A stretch of 64,000 nt of DNA from Flagellimonas hymeniacidonis (GCF_008040165.1 NZ_VRUR01000002.1:1757109-1821108), one strand, 5' to 3'. Positions 27,861 to 38,477 are shown, counted from the stretch's first letter. Numbers and translations: made by a program. The notes: a model not told the origin generated them from the sequence alone.

Positions 27861-29672
27861 TTAAAAACGAAGTTCTAATGGCAATTTTAACTCCACTCGA
27901 AGCCCCTGCTCTTTATCAAACATTTCAATACTTCCCTTGACTTTTTTAAGCTCACTGATGATATCCAACCTATTCTTAGTGATTTTTAGCCCCATCGAGT
28001 TTTTATCCGATTGGACATCCAATGTTTTCCTTCTCCCCACTCCATTATCATCCACAATACAAACCACCATATCCTCTTCTTTTTTTATATGGATATCTAT
28101 TTCGCCAGGATGCTTTCCATTAGCAATGCCATGCCATATGCTGTTTTCAATAAATGGTTGTAACATTAATGGAGGCACTAAGGTATTCTCAGCATCAATA
28201 ATTTCATCCACTTTAATGGTGTGACTTAATTTGTTTTGAAGGCGAAGAGACTCAATTTGAATATACAATTCGATTAGTTCCAAATCCTCTTGAAGGGTAA
28301 TCCACTTTTTTTCTGAGTTTTCAAGAATTGCCCTCGTAAGTTTGGCAAATTTCAACAGGTAAGTGTTTGCCATTTCCACATCATTTTTAACCACATAATC
28401 GCTGATAGAGTTCAAGGCATTAAAAATAAAATGGGGATTCATTTGAGAACGAAGTGCCTTTAATTCGGTTTCCGCAACTTTAGTATGGAAATCAGCAAGC
28501 TTCTTTTGATCCAAAGCATCGCGCCGGCGCTTATAAAGCATATAACCAATCATAGAAGCTAGTAACAATAGGATACCTCCTATAATTGCTACATTTTTAA
28601 CAAGACGTTGTCTGCTTATTTCCTCATCTGCTTCGACCTGCTGTTTCTCCAACTGAAACTGCATTTCCTTCTTGGTAAGTTCTGCTTTCTTTTCTTCATT
28701 TAGAACACTATCCCTAAGTTGAATATGATTTTTATAGGCGGTAAGTGCTTCTTCCATATTTCCCTGCTGCTCATTCACAGTACTCAACAGTTCCCAGGAA
28801 TCTGCCTGCCATTCTACAGCATTAATTTCTTTGGACATCGCCAAACCTTCTTCAGCTTTTGATTTAGCCTCGTCCAAGTTTCCCAAAGCAAGATTCACTT
28901 TCCCTAGACTATTCAATGCCGAAGCTTCTATATATTTAATTTGGGATTCTTTTGCTAAATCCGCTGCTTGTTGATAATATTCCAAGGACGTGTTATAGGC
29001 TTTTTTATCCTTATACATAATCCCAAGGTTATTAATGATTCCGGCAATGAAATATGGATTCTTCTCCTCTTTTGCCAAGACCAGTGCAGAATCTAAATAC
29101 GCTATTCCCACGTCCTGATTTCCCAAATCACCATACACCAATCCAATATTGGTCAATGCTCTAGCCTCATCTGGTCTTTGCTGAAGTGTTCTTGCTGTTT
29201 TTAAATACAGAAAATAATTCTCCAGTGCTTTCTGATTTTGTTTTAAATCTGCGTGTATGTTCCCGATGTTACCATACAGACTGGCTTCAAGCATTTTATG
29301 GTCTGATGTCTGCGCAATTTTTAGTCCTTCCTGAAAAGCATCCATGGCATTTAAATTATCTGCCATTACATAATACAGGTTTCCTTTTTGCCTCCATGCG
29401 CTAATGCTCCCCCTTGGCCAATTTAACTGGTTGGAAATTTCTATGGCTTCATCTACATATTTAAAAGCATCTTTTGGATTGGTATGCGTCATATTCCAAG
29501 CGGCATTCACCAAATATCCGACTCTAATGGTATCCTTTTGCGTATGTTGGGCTAACTGATTAAGTAGAGAGTCCAATATTTTGGTTTGAGCAAATGCATT
29601 ACAGGAAAATAGTAATGCGAAAAATAGAGGTAAGCCTATTTTAAAGGTTTGGTGGGGTTTTGGTTGCTTCAT
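27861..29672 (-). CDS. TPR-containing LytS-type sensor histidine kinase
   Basis: 603 residues from ATG 29672; the open frame extends to a TTG at 29681, but the promoter box TACATTTG overlaps that region. A signal peptide (about 1-29) precedes seven or so tetratricopeptide repeats in the periplasm, a short coiled coil, one membrane segment (about 361-384) and the HisKA_7/LytS kinase core. The phosphoacceptor is in MNPHFIFNALNSI, the N box in LQPFIENSIWHGI and the G box in DDNGVGRRK. TPRs outside with a kinase inside suggest sensing of a protein or peptide in the envelope. It pairs with the LytTR regulator. Confidence 0.9.
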   Translation of the reverse strand: MKQPKPHQTFKIGLPLFFALLFSCNAFAQTKILDSLLNQLAQHTQKDTIRVGYLVNAAWNMTHTNPKDAFKYVDEAIEISNQLNWPRGSISAWRQKGNLYYVMADNLNAMDAFQEGLKIAQTSDHKMLEASLYGNIGNIHADLKQNQKALENYFLYLKTARTLQQRPDEARALTNIGLVYGDLGNQDVGIAYLDSALVLAKEEKNPYFIAGIINNLGIMYKDKKAYNTSLEYYQQAADLAKESQIKYIEASALNSLGKVNLALGNLDEAKSKAEEGLAMSKEINAVEWQADSWELLSTVNEQQGNMEEALTAYKNHIQLRDSVLNEEKKAELTKKEMQFQLEKQQVEADEEISRQRLVKNVAIIGGILLLLASMIGYMLYKRRRDALDQKKLADFHTKVAETELKALRSQMNPHFIFNALNSISDYVVKNDVEMANTYLLKFAKLTRAILENSEKKWITLQEDLELIELYIQIESLRLQNKLSHTIKVDEIIDAENTLVPPLMLQPFIENSIWHGIANGKHPGEIDIHIKKEEDMVVCIVDDNGVGRRKTLDVQSDKNSMGLKITKNRLDIISELKKVKGSIEMFDKEQGLRVELKLPLELRF

Positions 29673-29678
29673 ACATTT

Positions 29679-29686
29679 CAAATGTA
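29679..29686 (-). promoter_or_regulatory. TAnnTTTG promoter -7 box of the sensor kinase gene
   Basis: Reads TACATTTG on the minus strand, six bases before ATG 29672. It supports that start over the upstream TTG, and implies a leaderless mRNA. Confidence 0.5.
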
Positions 29687-29891
29687 ATGGATTTCCATTT
29701 TCAAAAACATACTCTTTTCAGAAATAGCAGCTATTTCAAAATAAATCAAGAAAAAGGATGCCTACGTCTTTCACAGTTATCATCAATTACACCACAGTTA
29801 ACACTAAAGCATTCACATATAATAAATACCGATGGCAAATAGCAACTGTAACGCTTAAATTTCATGTTTTCATTTATTAAAACATGGCACT

Positions 29892-30413
29892 ATGGGCATT
29901 ACAAAGAAAATTATACTTGGCATCTGCTTATTCTCTCTTAACCAAATTATCTGTCAAGGGAAAAAAAAGGACGACAACCAAGTAAAGGAAGTTTCAAAAG
30001 TGGATAAAACCACAGAAGAGATAAAAGAAACTACAGAGAATACCAACGATGCCATTAACAGCACGGTAAAAAATTCAAAGGAAACACTTAAGACGATAGG
30101 CTCCATTTTTAGTTCTGGAAAAAAGAACAAAACAAAAACCAAAGGAACTGTTGTAGTTGATATTCAACAAATTACTTACAACGATCAGCGATTGGGCAAA
30201 TTATATAGTTATCTTACAGATGCCAAAGGCGTTAAAAAAGCGTCACGAAGTTTTACCGATGGAAATGCATCCATAACCATAACTTTTAAGGAAAGTGCTG
30301 ACCATTTATGGCAAGCTGTACCTATTGAAATTCAGAGTATGTTTAAAATGGTTGAAATGAGCGAAAACCGAATGCTTTTACAATTGGCGCAAAACAAAGT
30401 TGACGGAAAGTAA
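29892..30413 (+). CDS. Small secreted protein of unknown family
   Basis: 173 residues with a signal peptide (about 1-21, ending IICQG). The next 60 residues are charged and threonine/lysine-rich, predicted helical (EEIKETTENTNDAINS). The C-terminal half (about 88-173) looks like a compact alpha/beta domain that includes DGNASITITFKES. I do not recognise the family. Its stop shares one base with an in-frame upstream ATG of the next open frame (30413), and it probably heads an operon with the three paralogues that follow. Confidence 0.55.
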   Translation: MGITKKIILGICLFSLNQIICQGKKKDDNQVKEVSKVDKTTEEIKETTENTNDAINSTVKNSKETLKTIGSIFSSGKKNKTKTKGTVVVDIQQITYNDQRLGKLYSYLTDAKGVKKASRSFTDGNASITITFKESADHLWQAVPIEIQSMFKMVEMSENRMLLQLAQNKVDGK

Positions 30414-30475
30414 TGCTTGCAACGCTATACATTTTACTGAATAAGCTACAATACCTAAACGAAACAGTAAGTACC

Positions 30476-31558
30476 ATGAAAATCACCAACCTCAATCTAT
30501 TGCATTGGGCTTTTATACTTCTATTGTCCATGCCCACTTTAGCAGTTGCCCAATCCGAGGAAGAACTAAAAGCAACAGCCGAAAAGGCATATGAAAACAT
30601 CATTTCGTTTGCTCCGACATCCAAAAAATTCTTGACCATCCATTTGCAAACCAACAATGGTTTGTTGCGCTTTGGCGAACCAGATAACTATTTTACTTTA
30701 CCAGATGGCAGCTACGTAAACCATAAATCGCAAGCGGTATACCAAGAGGCTGATAAAAAATCTTGGCAAGTAGGGCTGGGCCAAAGAGCATATTATGAGC
30801 TTTTACGGTTTAAATACATGTCAGACATTTATAAGGACATCGACAAGGAGTTGTTTACAAAATACTCCAGTAGTATGTACAAGGAAGATAAGAATTCTTG
30901 GATGGCGCAGACCAATTTATTAAAACTGGCCAATGCGGTCACCCATGTCACCGAGATGCCTCGTTTTTTTTGCAATCCTAAGGAAAAATGCCACTATGAT
31001 GTTACTGGAGAGAAGTACTACCATAGAAATGTTGGAGATGTTATGCCGTGGGGAGGTAGGGGTGCCAGTGAGTTTAAGCAATTAGGCGCTTACACGGCTT
31101 ACGTAAATGAAAATCTTTCTGCTTTACAGCAATGGAAAAATGATTTTTTTCAAAATGATACAGAGGAAGGTTATTTGGTGGTAAAAGCATATATAAGGAA
31201 CTACGATTTTTCAAACAAAGGATATTGGTTATCACCCAGAACCAATTTGGTCACTGGAAAAATATTCAAGCGTATGGAACTACAACCCCAAAATTCCAAC
31301 GAGCGAAAGTTTGTTTCTCCAAGAGGTATCAACATTTTATATGAAATGTCTCCTGAGAAAGCCGAAAAGTTTTCCGAAGAGGTTAAACAACTATATATGG
31401 TGTTTAAAATTGAAATCACAATAAAAGGAATGGAAGCCAATTATGAATATGTAGATGCCGATTATGCATTTAAAAGCCCCATCATAGCGCTTTACACCGA
31501 CGATAGCCTTACCAAAAAGGTTGGCGAAATATCCATGGAAACCATGACCACAAAATAA
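30476..31558 (+). CDS. Secreted protein, member 1 of a tandem paralogue triplet
   Basis: 360 residues from ATG 30476, which gives a good signal peptide (cleavage near AVAQ). The frame opens earlier at 30413 but without a signal. Shared with the next two genes are an N-terminal LQTNNGLLRFG strand, a KYMSDIYKDIDKE helix, a cysteine pair in FFCNPKEKC, AYVNENLSALQQW, YDFSNKGYW and a C-terminal strand ending KVGEISMET. The cysteine pair suggests a disulfide in the periplasm. No catalytic motif is visible and I do not know the family. Only 8 bases separate it from member 2. Confidence 0.6.
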   Translation: MKITNLNLLHWAFILLLSMPTLAVAQSEEELKATAEKAYENIISFAPTSKKFLTIHLQTNNGLLRFGEPDNYFTLPDGSYVNHKSQAVYQEADKKSWQVGLGQRAYYELLRFKYMSDIYKDIDKELFTKYSSSMYKEDKNSWMAQTNLLKLANAVTHVTEMPRFFCNPKEKCHYDVTGEKYYHRNVGDVMPWGGRGASEFKQLGAYTAYVNENLSALQQWKNDFFQNDTEEGYLVVKAYIRNYDFSNKGYWLSPRTNLVTGKIFKRMELQPQNSNERKFVSPRGINILYEMSPEKAEKFSEEVKQLYMVFKIEITIKGMEANYEYVDADYAFKSPIIALYTDDSLTKKVGEISMETMTTK

Positions 31559-31566
31559 CTTCCTAA

Positions 31567-32550
31567 ATGCAAAAAATACATCAATCTTTTACTATCATAT
31601 TGGCCGCTATGCTGCTTCTGAGTTCTTGGTGGTCATTTGCCCAGGAATCCAAAGAAGACTTGATTACCTATGCTGCTCCCAACAGCAAATTTGTGGACAT
31701 CAACATACAATCCCATAAGGGTCTTCCTAGGTTTGGGGACCTCTATTTTGTACGTGGGGTGACCCCACCGACTAATCCGCAAGCCTATAATCAACTTTTG
31801 AAAATGAAATACTTGGTCGATGCGTATAACGATATGAATAAAGAGATGCTAACGGACTATGATCAAAGTAGGTCTGGCGACAAAAAATTGGAGAACTCTT
31901 TTATGACTCAGTCTCAATTATTGCTGCTGGCCAGTAAAATTTGCACCGAAAATGAGCTTAAAAAATACTTCTGCCCTGAAAAATCTTCCAAACCTTGCAC
32001 TTTTATAAATACATATGGGCAAAGAAGCAATATAGGTCATTGGGGTGGTGATAGAGGGAACAAATTTGCTCAAATTAGAAGCTACAAAGCTTTTATCAAA
32101 GAAAACCTCTCAGATCTACAAAACTGGAGCACTACCCTATTTAAAAATGATATGGAATTGGCCTATATGGTAAGTCGCACATTTGTCGCCGACGCCTATG
32201 ATTTTCAACATAAGGGCTATTGGATAAAAGGGAATGTGGGAGGCCCATCGCCATTAATTAGTAACATCCGCTTTGCGCCTTATGGGCAAGATCAGCAAAA
32301 CATGGGTCGAGTAAAATTTCTATTGCCTATTACCCCAGAAAAAGCCAAAAGTTTACGGTTCCAGCAAAGGTCTCCAATATTTATTGTAGCCAAAGTAAAA
32401 ATCTATCCAGATAAAGAAATTAGCTCACCTGGTAATAGCACCCCTTTTGCGTATGAATTGGAAAACACTACCCTTGAAGTGTATAAAGACAATGCGTTAA
32501 CCGAAAAAATTGGTGAAATTTCTATTGAAAATGCCACTACAAAATATTGA
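31567..32550 (+). CDS. Secreted protein, member 2 of a tandem paralogue triplet
   Basis: 327 residues with a signal peptide (about 1-26, ending WWSFAQ). It has the shared family marks: IQSHKGLPRFG, MKYLVDAYNDMNKE, the cysteine pair in YFCPEKSSKPC, AFIKENLSDLQNW, YDFQHKGYW and a final TEKIGEISIEN strand. It is the shortest of the three because the loop before the first helix is reduced. Its function is unknown. The tandem position and conserved blocks show that it arose by duplication with members 1 and 3. Confidence 0.6.
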   Translation: MQKIHQSFTIILAAMLLLSSWWSFAQESKEDLITYAAPNSKFVDINIQSHKGLPRFGDLYFVRGVTPPTNPQAYNQLLKMKYLVDAYNDMNKEMLTDYDQSRSGDKKLENSFMTQSQLLLLASKICTENELKKYFCPEKSSKPCTFINTYGQRSNIGHWGGDRGNKFAQIRSYKAFIKENLSDLQNWSTTLFKNDMELAYMVSRTFVADAYDFQHKGYWIKGNVGGPSPLISNIRFAPYGQDQQNMGRVKFLLPITPEKAKSLRFQQRSPIFIVAKVKIYPDKEISSPGNSTPFAYELENTTLEVYKDNALTEKIGEISIENATTKY

Positions 32551-32569
32551 TAACCGCTTTAACCGTATC

Positions 32570-33670
32570 ATGAGAACAAGATCCCAAAAGAACATTCAGA
32601 CAGCATTAATGCTATTAGCACTAGGAGTTTTTTCCAATATCCTCTTTTCACAAACGGCCAATGAATCGGTTGATATGAGCGATATTACCACCATAACATC
32701 TCCATCACCTAAATTCAAGCATATTTATCTGCAATCCCATAAAGGCTTACCTCGGTTTGGTGCGCAAAACATGTATCACAAATTGAATGAGCGAGGGGGT
32801 GTTATAGGAATAGACAGAGTGAAAAATGACCTTGTTAAGCAGAGCTATCAGAATTACTTTAATCTGCTATTCATGAAATTCTTATCCACGGAATATGATG
32901 ATATCGACCGTGAATACTTGACCGAAGTAACTTATGAAAACAGAGATAATAAAAAAGACATTAATTCCAAAGTGGTTCAAGCAAACCTCCATGCGTTGGC
33001 ACTTGGGTTAGGTTCCAAAAGTCAAGTCACACAGTATTTTTGTGACCAAGAAGATGGTAATTGTAGGTTTAAAAGAAATTGGAGTGGTACACGCGATGAT
33101 TTCGAAATTCAAGAAAAATATGCTGCTTATGTAAAAGAGAATCTGGATGATTTAAGAGCTTGGAGCAAAACGCTGTTTAAAGACAATAGGCTAAATGCCT
33201 ATTGGGTACACAAATATGAGTTCAATCCATATGGCAATCCAGTATTACAGTACGATTTTGAGAAAAATGGCTATTGGGTTGATGTTTACCCTAGCGGAAG
33301 GAACCATCATCAAAAGGGATTTCAATACCATGGTGATGAGGCCTTTTTCTTTGAATTCCTTCCTGAAACCGCCTATGGAAATAACCATTTGAATATCATG
33401 AATGATGGTAACAACTTTTGGCCCAAGATGCTCTTAAAACTCTCTCCTTCTGATGCCGAAGCACTTGTTGACCGAAAGACAAGAAATTTGTATGCTACTT
33501 TTCATGTAAATATCATTTTTAAAGAAGTGAATAATTCCCATGCTGGTTTGCCTCAATTAACGTATACTTTTCACCTGACAGACCCAATCATAACCTTTTA
33601 TGAGGATGTTGAATTAACCCAAAAATTAGCAGAAATTTCTTTGGAGCAACCTATTTATAAGGAGAATTAA
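32570..33670 (+). CDS. Secreted protein, member 3 of a tandem paralogue triplet
   Basis: 366 residues from ATG 32570. The frame is open from 32510 but that would start inside member 2 and hide the signal peptide (about 1-27, ending ILFSQ). Shared blocks are LQSHKGLPRFG, FMKFLSTEYDDIDRE, the cysteine pair in YFCDQEDGNC, AYVKENLDDLRAW, YDFEKNGYW and a final TQKLAEISLEQ. It has an extra histidine- and glycine-rich loop (about 245-260) not found in the others. The function is unknown. It converges with the DUF922 gene, 16 bases apart. Confidence 0.6.
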   Translation: MRTRSQKNIQTALMLLALGVFSNILFSQTANESVDMSDITTITSPSPKFKHIYLQSHKGLPRFGAQNMYHKLNERGGVIGIDRVKNDLVKQSYQNYFNLLFMKFLSTEYDDIDREYLTEVTYENRDNKKDINSKVVQANLHALALGLGSKSQVTQYFCDQEDGNCRFKRNWSGTRDDFEIQEKYAAYVKENLDDLRAWSKTLFKDNRLNAYWVHKYEFNPYGNPVLQYDFEKNGYWVDVYPSGRNHHQKGFQYHGDEAFFFEFLPETAYGNNHLNIMNDGNNFWPKMLLKLSPSDAEALVDRKTRNLYATFHVNIIFKEVNNSHAGLPQLTYTFHLTDPIITFYEDVELTQKLAEISLEQPIYKEN

Positions 33671-33686
33671 TAGATTTTGGAGCGGC

Positions 33687-34220
33687 TTAGCTATGCTCTT
33701 TTAATGCCATGGCAATTTTTTTGTTCCACTCCAATTGTTTTTTGGGGTTTCTGGAAAAGCTGGTTTCCCAATCGTACTGATCCTGAAAATCTTGAAGTTC
33801 TTGTAAAATCTCTTTATATATCTTACGTATCTCTGCTTTTACATTGTCAGAAAATGAAGTACGTTTTAACCTATTTCGCATCTTACGCGCAAAAAGTTCA
33901 GAGATATCAAAGTGAAGTTGTTCATGACTTAAAATTAGGTCATCACAAATTTCAGGTTTGTACCACGATTCATTTGGATAGAAATAAGTATTCACTTCAA
34001 AATCCAGTTCTACTTCATGATGAATTAGATTTGCCGAATATTTATAACTTATTCCACTAGCTGTAGTAGCGGCAGGTACTGCCGCTGGTGGCACTTTACC
34101 TTTAAAATCTTTCCATGTAAGCCTAGTATCCTTATCCCATAAAACACCCTCTTCAATCTCTTGGGCATATCCCAAAAAACATAATTGTAAAAGGCATGTT
34201 ATGACAATTATTTTACCCAA
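33687..34220 (-). CDS. DUF922 family secreted protein, predicted zinc protease
   Basis: 177 residues. The start is TTG at 34220: no ATG is available between the upstream in-frame stop and the signal peptide (about 1-19, ending LGYAQ). The domain shows LTWKDFKGKVP near the N-terminus and SHEQLHFDI with an HExxH zinc-binding motif (HEQLH), as expected for DUF922, a family annotated as predicted secreted Zn-dependent proteases. The gene overlaps the end of the OsmC gene by 13 bases, so it is translationally coupled as the last gene of a four-gene chain starting with guaA. Confidence 0.75.
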   Translation of the reverse strand: MGKIIVITCLLQLCFLGYAQEIEEGVLWDKDTRLTWKDFKGKVPPAAVPAATTASGISYKYSANLIHHEVELDFEVNTYFYPNESWYKPEICDDLILSHEQLHFDISELFARKMRNRLKRTSFSDNVKAEIRKIYKEILQELQDFQDQYDWETSFSRNPKKQLEWNKKIAMALKEHS

Positions 34221-34612
34221 CGAAATTCTATTACTTTTTCAATATCAGGATGCAAGCTATAGTGCACTGGGCAAGTATTCGCCGTGTTTTCCAAGATTTT
34301 ACGATGCTTACCAGAAACATTGGAAGGAAATTCCATTTTCACTTCAATTTTTGAAATACGTCTTGGATTGGCTGCCATATGCTTGGTGACTTCTGCAGTG
34401 GAACCCGTTAAATCTACCTCCAAATCCCTTGCTTTTATACCCATCATCGTCAACATACAACTTGCTAATCCAGTTGCTACGGTATCTGTGGGTGAAAACG
34501 CTTGCCCCAATCCATTGTTGTCAACTGGAGCATCTGTAATAAACTCATTGTTAGACCTTAAATGTAAACATGTAGTCCGTAATTCTCCTGTATAAGTAAC
34601 TTTAGAGGTCAT
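34208..34612 (-). CDS. OsmC family peroxiredoxin-like protein
   Basis: 134 residues of the OsmC/Ohr family, which reduce organic hydroperoxides or sense them with a pair of cysteines. The cysteines expected for the active site are visible in GLASCMLTMMG and in NTCPVHYSL, and the family histidine and arginine residues are present around them. A further cysteine (TTCLHL) near the N-terminus is not conserved in the family as far as I recall. It is embedded in a chain with guaA, LysM and DUF922 genes and shares 11 and 13 bases with its neighbours. Reductant in this bacillithiol-making organism is unknown. Confidence 0.85.
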   Translation of the reverse strand: MTSKVTYTGELRTTCLHLRSNNEFITDAPVDNNGLGQAFSPTDTVATGLASCMLTMMGIKARDLEVDLTGSTAEVTKHMAANPRRISKIEVKMEFPSNVSGKHRKILENTANTCPVHYSLHPDIEKVIEFRWVK

Positions 34613-36737
34613 CTAGTTTTATTTCTTTAATTCGTAAACCATCGTATTCCATTAAATAACAAGCCCTGTTGTAATATCCAGACGACCAGTCATTAAAATA
34701 GTTAAAACTATTACCGGTATACTCTGTCAATCCAATGATACTCGATGTCTCAAAAAAATTGTTTTTATGGGCAAGTTTTAACAAAACATCAAAGGTTACA
34801 TCGAAACCACGTACTGCATAGCGATCTGCTTTTAACCCTCTATAACGTTTTCTATACGCTTTTGTAAACGCATCACTTACGGTTTCTCTATAAAAAGAAG
34901 GGTAACTAAACCTAAGGTTTGATAAATGTGTGCTGGAGACAGCGTCATTTTCAAAGGCACTATTGAAATTGGTTGTGAACATTCTCACAGAAATCTCTTC
35001 GGTATTTGTAGAATTTAAAATAGAACTCACACTGGAGACCATATTGGGTTGATCGGTTTCTACAAAAACCCAGTTTTCTTTTTCTTCGGAAAGCATGATT
35101 AAAAACTCATCCAAATGCAAGGATTTGTTATCGATTATCTTGGCAATTTGGGCAGCCGGAAATTTCGTTAAAATAGAATCATGTGCCGCTTGATGGGTTG
35201 AATCAGCAATAATGACCACATTCTGATCTTCATAATTTTTTTCTAAATAGGACAGCATTTTTATCCTAAGTACATTATCCGTAGGAACTGAAAAATACAC
35301 ATTGCTATGACTCAATTTACTGTCCGAAGTAATTGGTGCAATCACCGGGATATTTTTTGCCGCAGCTTGAACCGCGACCTCATCCAAAGCATCGGAAGAT
35401 ACCGGGCCAATAATGGCATTTACGCCTTGTAGATTCTCCCTAAAAAGAATTTCCTTCACCTTTGCCTGGCTTAATTCCGTATCAAACGTTTTAACATCTA
35501 CGGAAACACCCATTTTTTTAATGGAATCCAGAGCCACCATAGCCCCTGAATAAAATCCTGCACTTAGGCTAATATCTCTACGTGTTTTTATTTGGCTCAC
35601 CGTTTTCTTGCGATCATTAAAATTGACTCGATCTAATCTAAAAGGGAGCATAAACAGCACTTTGGGCCTGTTTTGAACGTTGATACTGTCTATTAGATTA
35701 ATTTTATCCAAAACCAACGCATTTTTGACCTCTAGTCCTTCTGCGCTTGCTTTTGGAAGCTTTAGCACCATTCCAGCCTTTAAACCATTTTCCAAACTTG
35801 GATTAAGTAGAAAAAGTTCATCCCGGGTGATTTTTAGATTTTGGGTTAGCCTAAAAATGTTTTGCTTTGGTTTAACTTCATAAAAAATGAAGTTCTCTGT
35901 ATTTACTTCACCCGAGGTATCCTTTTTCTTGGGAAGCCTCAAGACCATCCCTTCCTTAAGTCCTCCAGCGGCCATAATCTCTGGATTCAACTTAACTATA
36001 GAATCCGAAGGAATGCCGTATTCTTTTCCTAAACTGTACAATGTCTGCTTTGGCGGAACGGTGAACGAAGTATACAAGTCCACCTCTTGGCTTTCAAGAC
36101 TATCTCCTTTGGGTCTGGGTAACTTTAATTCCTGCCCTATAGCCAAATGGTCGGGGCTACTTCTCAAATCGGGATTTAGCACCACCAAACTATCTACAGT
36201 AATCCCATATTTATGGGCAATACTCCATCTTGTTTCTTTGGGCTGAACGACATAGGTTTCAAAATCCAGTTCTCGCTCATCATTTGGGTCCGGTTCCGGA
36301 AATTTAGGTATTTGCAATACCATTCCCTTTTTAAGAGGTTCTGAATATAGTTGTCTGTTATATCTTTTTAATTGTTCTTCTGTTATTTTGTAGCGTTGTG
36401 TAAGACCAAACAGCGTTTCTCTTTTTCTAACCCTGTGTCTGGAAAAGCTCAAGGGTTTGTCTTGCTCCTCAACTTTTTCTTCTTTGGGTTTTTCTTCTTG
36501 GGTTATTACAGAGCCATCCAAAGGAATAATTAAAATGGTATTGGCTTTTATATCTGCCGCCGTTTTAATCTCCTTATTGGATTGTAAAATGGTATATGGG
36601 GTTACACGATACTTTTGCGAAATACTTTGCAAAGTCTCCCCTTCCTTAACCGCATGTGTAGTATACTTTTGGGCAGAAACCTGAATTGAAGCCAAGAAAA
36701 AGACAACAATGCCCAGTCTTAAAATATGTTTTTTCAT
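34602..36737 (-). CDS. LysM peptidoglycan-binding and periplasmic-binding-fold lipid/peptide receptor-like protein
   Basis: 711 residues from ATG 36737 (an ATG two codons earlier, at 36743, is equally possible). A signal peptide ends at about VSAQ. Five LysM domains follow at roughly 26-72, 100-144, 161-207, 224-269 and 285-328, then a periplasmic-binding-protein type 1 fold from about 358 to 700. LysM binds glycan strands of peptidoglycan, so the protein probably sits on the wall. The GMP synthase stop overlaps the start as ATGA, and the arrangement is conserved in flavobacteria. Its ligand is unknown; amino-acid receptors use a similar fold. Confidence 0.85.
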   Translation of the reverse strand: MKKHILRLGIVVFFLASIQVSAQKYTTHAVKEGETLQSISQKYRVTPYTILQSNKEIKTAADIKANTILIIPLDGSVITQEEKPKEEKVEEQDKPLSFSRHRVRKRETLFGLTQRYKITEEQLKRYNRQLYSEPLKKGMVLQIPKFPEPDPNDERELDFETYVVQPKETRWSIAHKYGITVDSLVVLNPDLRSSPDHLAIGQELKLPRPKGDSLESQEVDLYTSFTVPPKQTLYSLGKEYGIPSDSIVKLNPEIMAAGGLKEGMVLRLPKKKDTSGEVNTENFIFYEVKPKQNIFRLTQNLKITRDELFLLNPSLENGLKAGMVLKLPKASAEGLEVKNALVLDKINLIDSINVQNRPKVLFMLPFRLDRVNFNDRKKTVSQIKTRRDISLSAGFYSGAMVALDSIKKMGVSVDVKTFDTELSQAKVKEILFRENLQGVNAIIGPVSSDALDEVAVQAAAKNIPVIAPITSDSKLSHSNVYFSVPTDNVLRIKMLSYLEKNYEDQNVVIIADSTHQAAHDSILTKFPAAQIAKIIDNKSLHLDEFLIMLSEEKENWVFVETDQPNMVSSVSSILNSTNTEEISVRMFTTNFNSAFENDAVSSTHLSNLRFSYPSFYRETVSDAFTKAYRKRYRGLKADRYAVRGFDVTFDVLLKLAHKNNFFETSSIIGLTEYTGNSFNYFNDWSSGYYNRACYLMEYDGLRIKEIKLDDL

Positions 36738-38266
36738 TCCCATTCTATAGTTGCAGGTGGCTTTGAGCTAATGTCATACACTACTCTATTAACGCCTTTG
36801 ACCTTATTTATTATATCATTGGAGGTTTTTTGTAAAAATTCATAGGGTAAATTCACCCAATCTGCTGTCATGCCATCTGTACTTTCCACGGCACGAAGGG
36901 CAACACATTTTTCATAGGTACGTTCATCTCCCATAACTCCTACACTATTTACGGGCAAAAGCATAGCTCCGGCCTGCCAAACCTTATCATAAAGGCCCCA
37001 TTTTTTCAATCCATCAATAAAAATGGCATCAACATCTTGTAAAATTGACACCTTTTCAGCAGTAATGTCACCTAAAATACGAATTCCCAAACCAGGGCCT
37101 GGAAAAGGGTGACGCCCAAGAATTGATGGGTCCATTCCTAAATTTCTGCCTACTCTACGCACCTCATCTTTAAATAACAACTGTAGCGGTTCTACAATCT
37201 TCAATTTCATATAATCGGGTAATCCTCCTACATTATGATGACTTTTAATAACGGCAGAAGGACCTCCACTAGCTGATACAGATTCTATTCGATCAGGATA
37301 AATGGTTCCCTGTGCCAACCACTTAGCATTTTCCACTAGATGCGCTTCATCATCAAAAACCTCAATAAAGACCCTGCCAATAATCTTTCTTTTACCTTCC
37401 GGATCAGATTCTCCTTTCAATGCATCCAAAAAACGTGCCGAAGCATCCACACCTTTAACATTGAGACCCATATGCTTATACTGGTCCAAAACGCTTTCAA
37501 ACTCATTTTTGCGCAACAATCCGTTGTTTACAAAAATGCAATGTAAATGACTTCCAATGGTTTTATGCAATAACATAGCTGCAACACTGGAATCTACACC
37601 TCCAGAAAGTCCTAGAATCACTTTGTCATTTCCAATTTTCTCCTTGAGTTCGGCTACCGTGGTTTCTACAAAGGCATCTGGAGTCCAATCTTGTTGAAGC
37701 CCTGCAATTTTTACCAAAAAGTTTTCCAGCAATTTTTTACCATCCGTGGTATGGTATACTTCGGGATGAAACTGAATTCCATAGGTTTTTTCCCCCTCAA
37801 TTCTAAAGGCTGCATTTTCAACATCGTGGGTACTGGCCAAACGAACTGCCGCTGTTGGCAATTGTTTGATGGTGTCACTATGGCTCATCCAAACCTGACT
37901 TCCTTCTTGTAAACCCTCCAAAAATGCCTCATCATCTTTGGTAAAGGACAAATTTGCCCTTCCGTACTCTCTAGTTGCAGACGGTGCTACATTTCCCCCA
38001 TCAAAATGAGATAAATACTGTGCCCCATAACAAATACCAAGCAAGGGCTTTTTTCCCTTTATTTCAGATAAATCTGGATGTGGAACATTTTCACCTCTTA
38101 CTGAATGGGGAGAACCCGAAAGTATAACGGCTTTATAGATGGATAAGTCCTCTGGAGGATTGTTGTATGGTTTAATGTCTGAGTAAATATTGAGTTCCCT
38201 AACGCGTCTTGCGATCAACTGAGTGTACTGAGAACCAAAATCTAGAATAAGTACGTTGTTCTGCAT
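36734..38266 (-). CDS. guaA: GMP synthase (glutamine-hydrolysing) GuaA
   Basis: 510 residues from ATG 38266; the frame is open to a TTG at 38281, but the -7 box lies immediately upstream of the ATG. It converts XMP to GMP with ATP and glutamine. Domains: class I glutamine amidotransferase (1-190) with GICYGAQ nucleophile and QFHPEV triad; PP-loop ATP pyrophosphatase (about 195-390) with LSGGVDSSV; and the dimerisation domain with the [14 protein letters not shown] segment [11 protein letters not shown]. The ending [10 protein letters not shown] is the family C-terminus. The mRNA continues into the LysM gene through a four-base overlap. Confidence 0.97.
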   Translation of the reverse strand: MQNNVLILDFGSQYTQLIARRVRELNIYSDIKPYNNPPEDLSIYKAVILSGSPHSVRGENVPHPDLSEIKGKKPLLGICYGAQYLSHFDGGNVAPSATREYGRANLSFTKDDEAFLEGLQEGSQVWMSHSDTIKQLPTAAVRLASTHDVENAAFRIEGEKTYGIQFHPEVYHTTDGKKLLENFLVKIAGLQQDWTPDAFVETTVAELKEKIGNDKVILGLSGGVDSSVAAMLLHKTIGSHLHCIFVNNGLLRKNEFESVLDQYKHMGLNVKGVDASARFLDALKGESDPEGKRKIIGRVFIEVFDDEAHLVENAKWLAQGTIYPDRIESVSASGGPSAVIKSHHNVGGLPDYMKLKIVEPLQLLFKDEVRRVGRNLGMDPSILGRHPFPGPGLGIRILGDITAEKVSILQDVDAIFIDGLKKWGLYDKVWQAGAMLLPVNSVGVMGDERTYEKCVALRAVESTDGMTADWVNLPYEFLQKTSNDIINKVKGVNRVVYDISSKPPATIEWE

Positions 38267-38269
38267 GGG

Positions 38270-38277
38270 CAAAAATA
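38270..38277 (-). promoter_or_regulatory. TAnnTTTG promoter -7 box of guaA
   Basis: Reads TATTTTTG on the minus strand, three bases (CCC) before ATG 38266. It argues for a leaderless guaA transcript. Confidence 0.5.
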
Positions 38278-38477
38278 GCAATTTGCTTTAGTTGAAAAAG
38301 TATCTTTTGAGGATATTTGCAACAACTTATTTAAGGGGTTATCAACACAGTCATATCATCATTGTTTTCACACTTTAAGCATCCACTTTTTAACCCAAAA
38401 CCACTGGAATATAACGTCAAGTAGTTTTTTTCTTAACATTTTTCATCATTACTTTGCTTTCCTAAACACATTTAACC

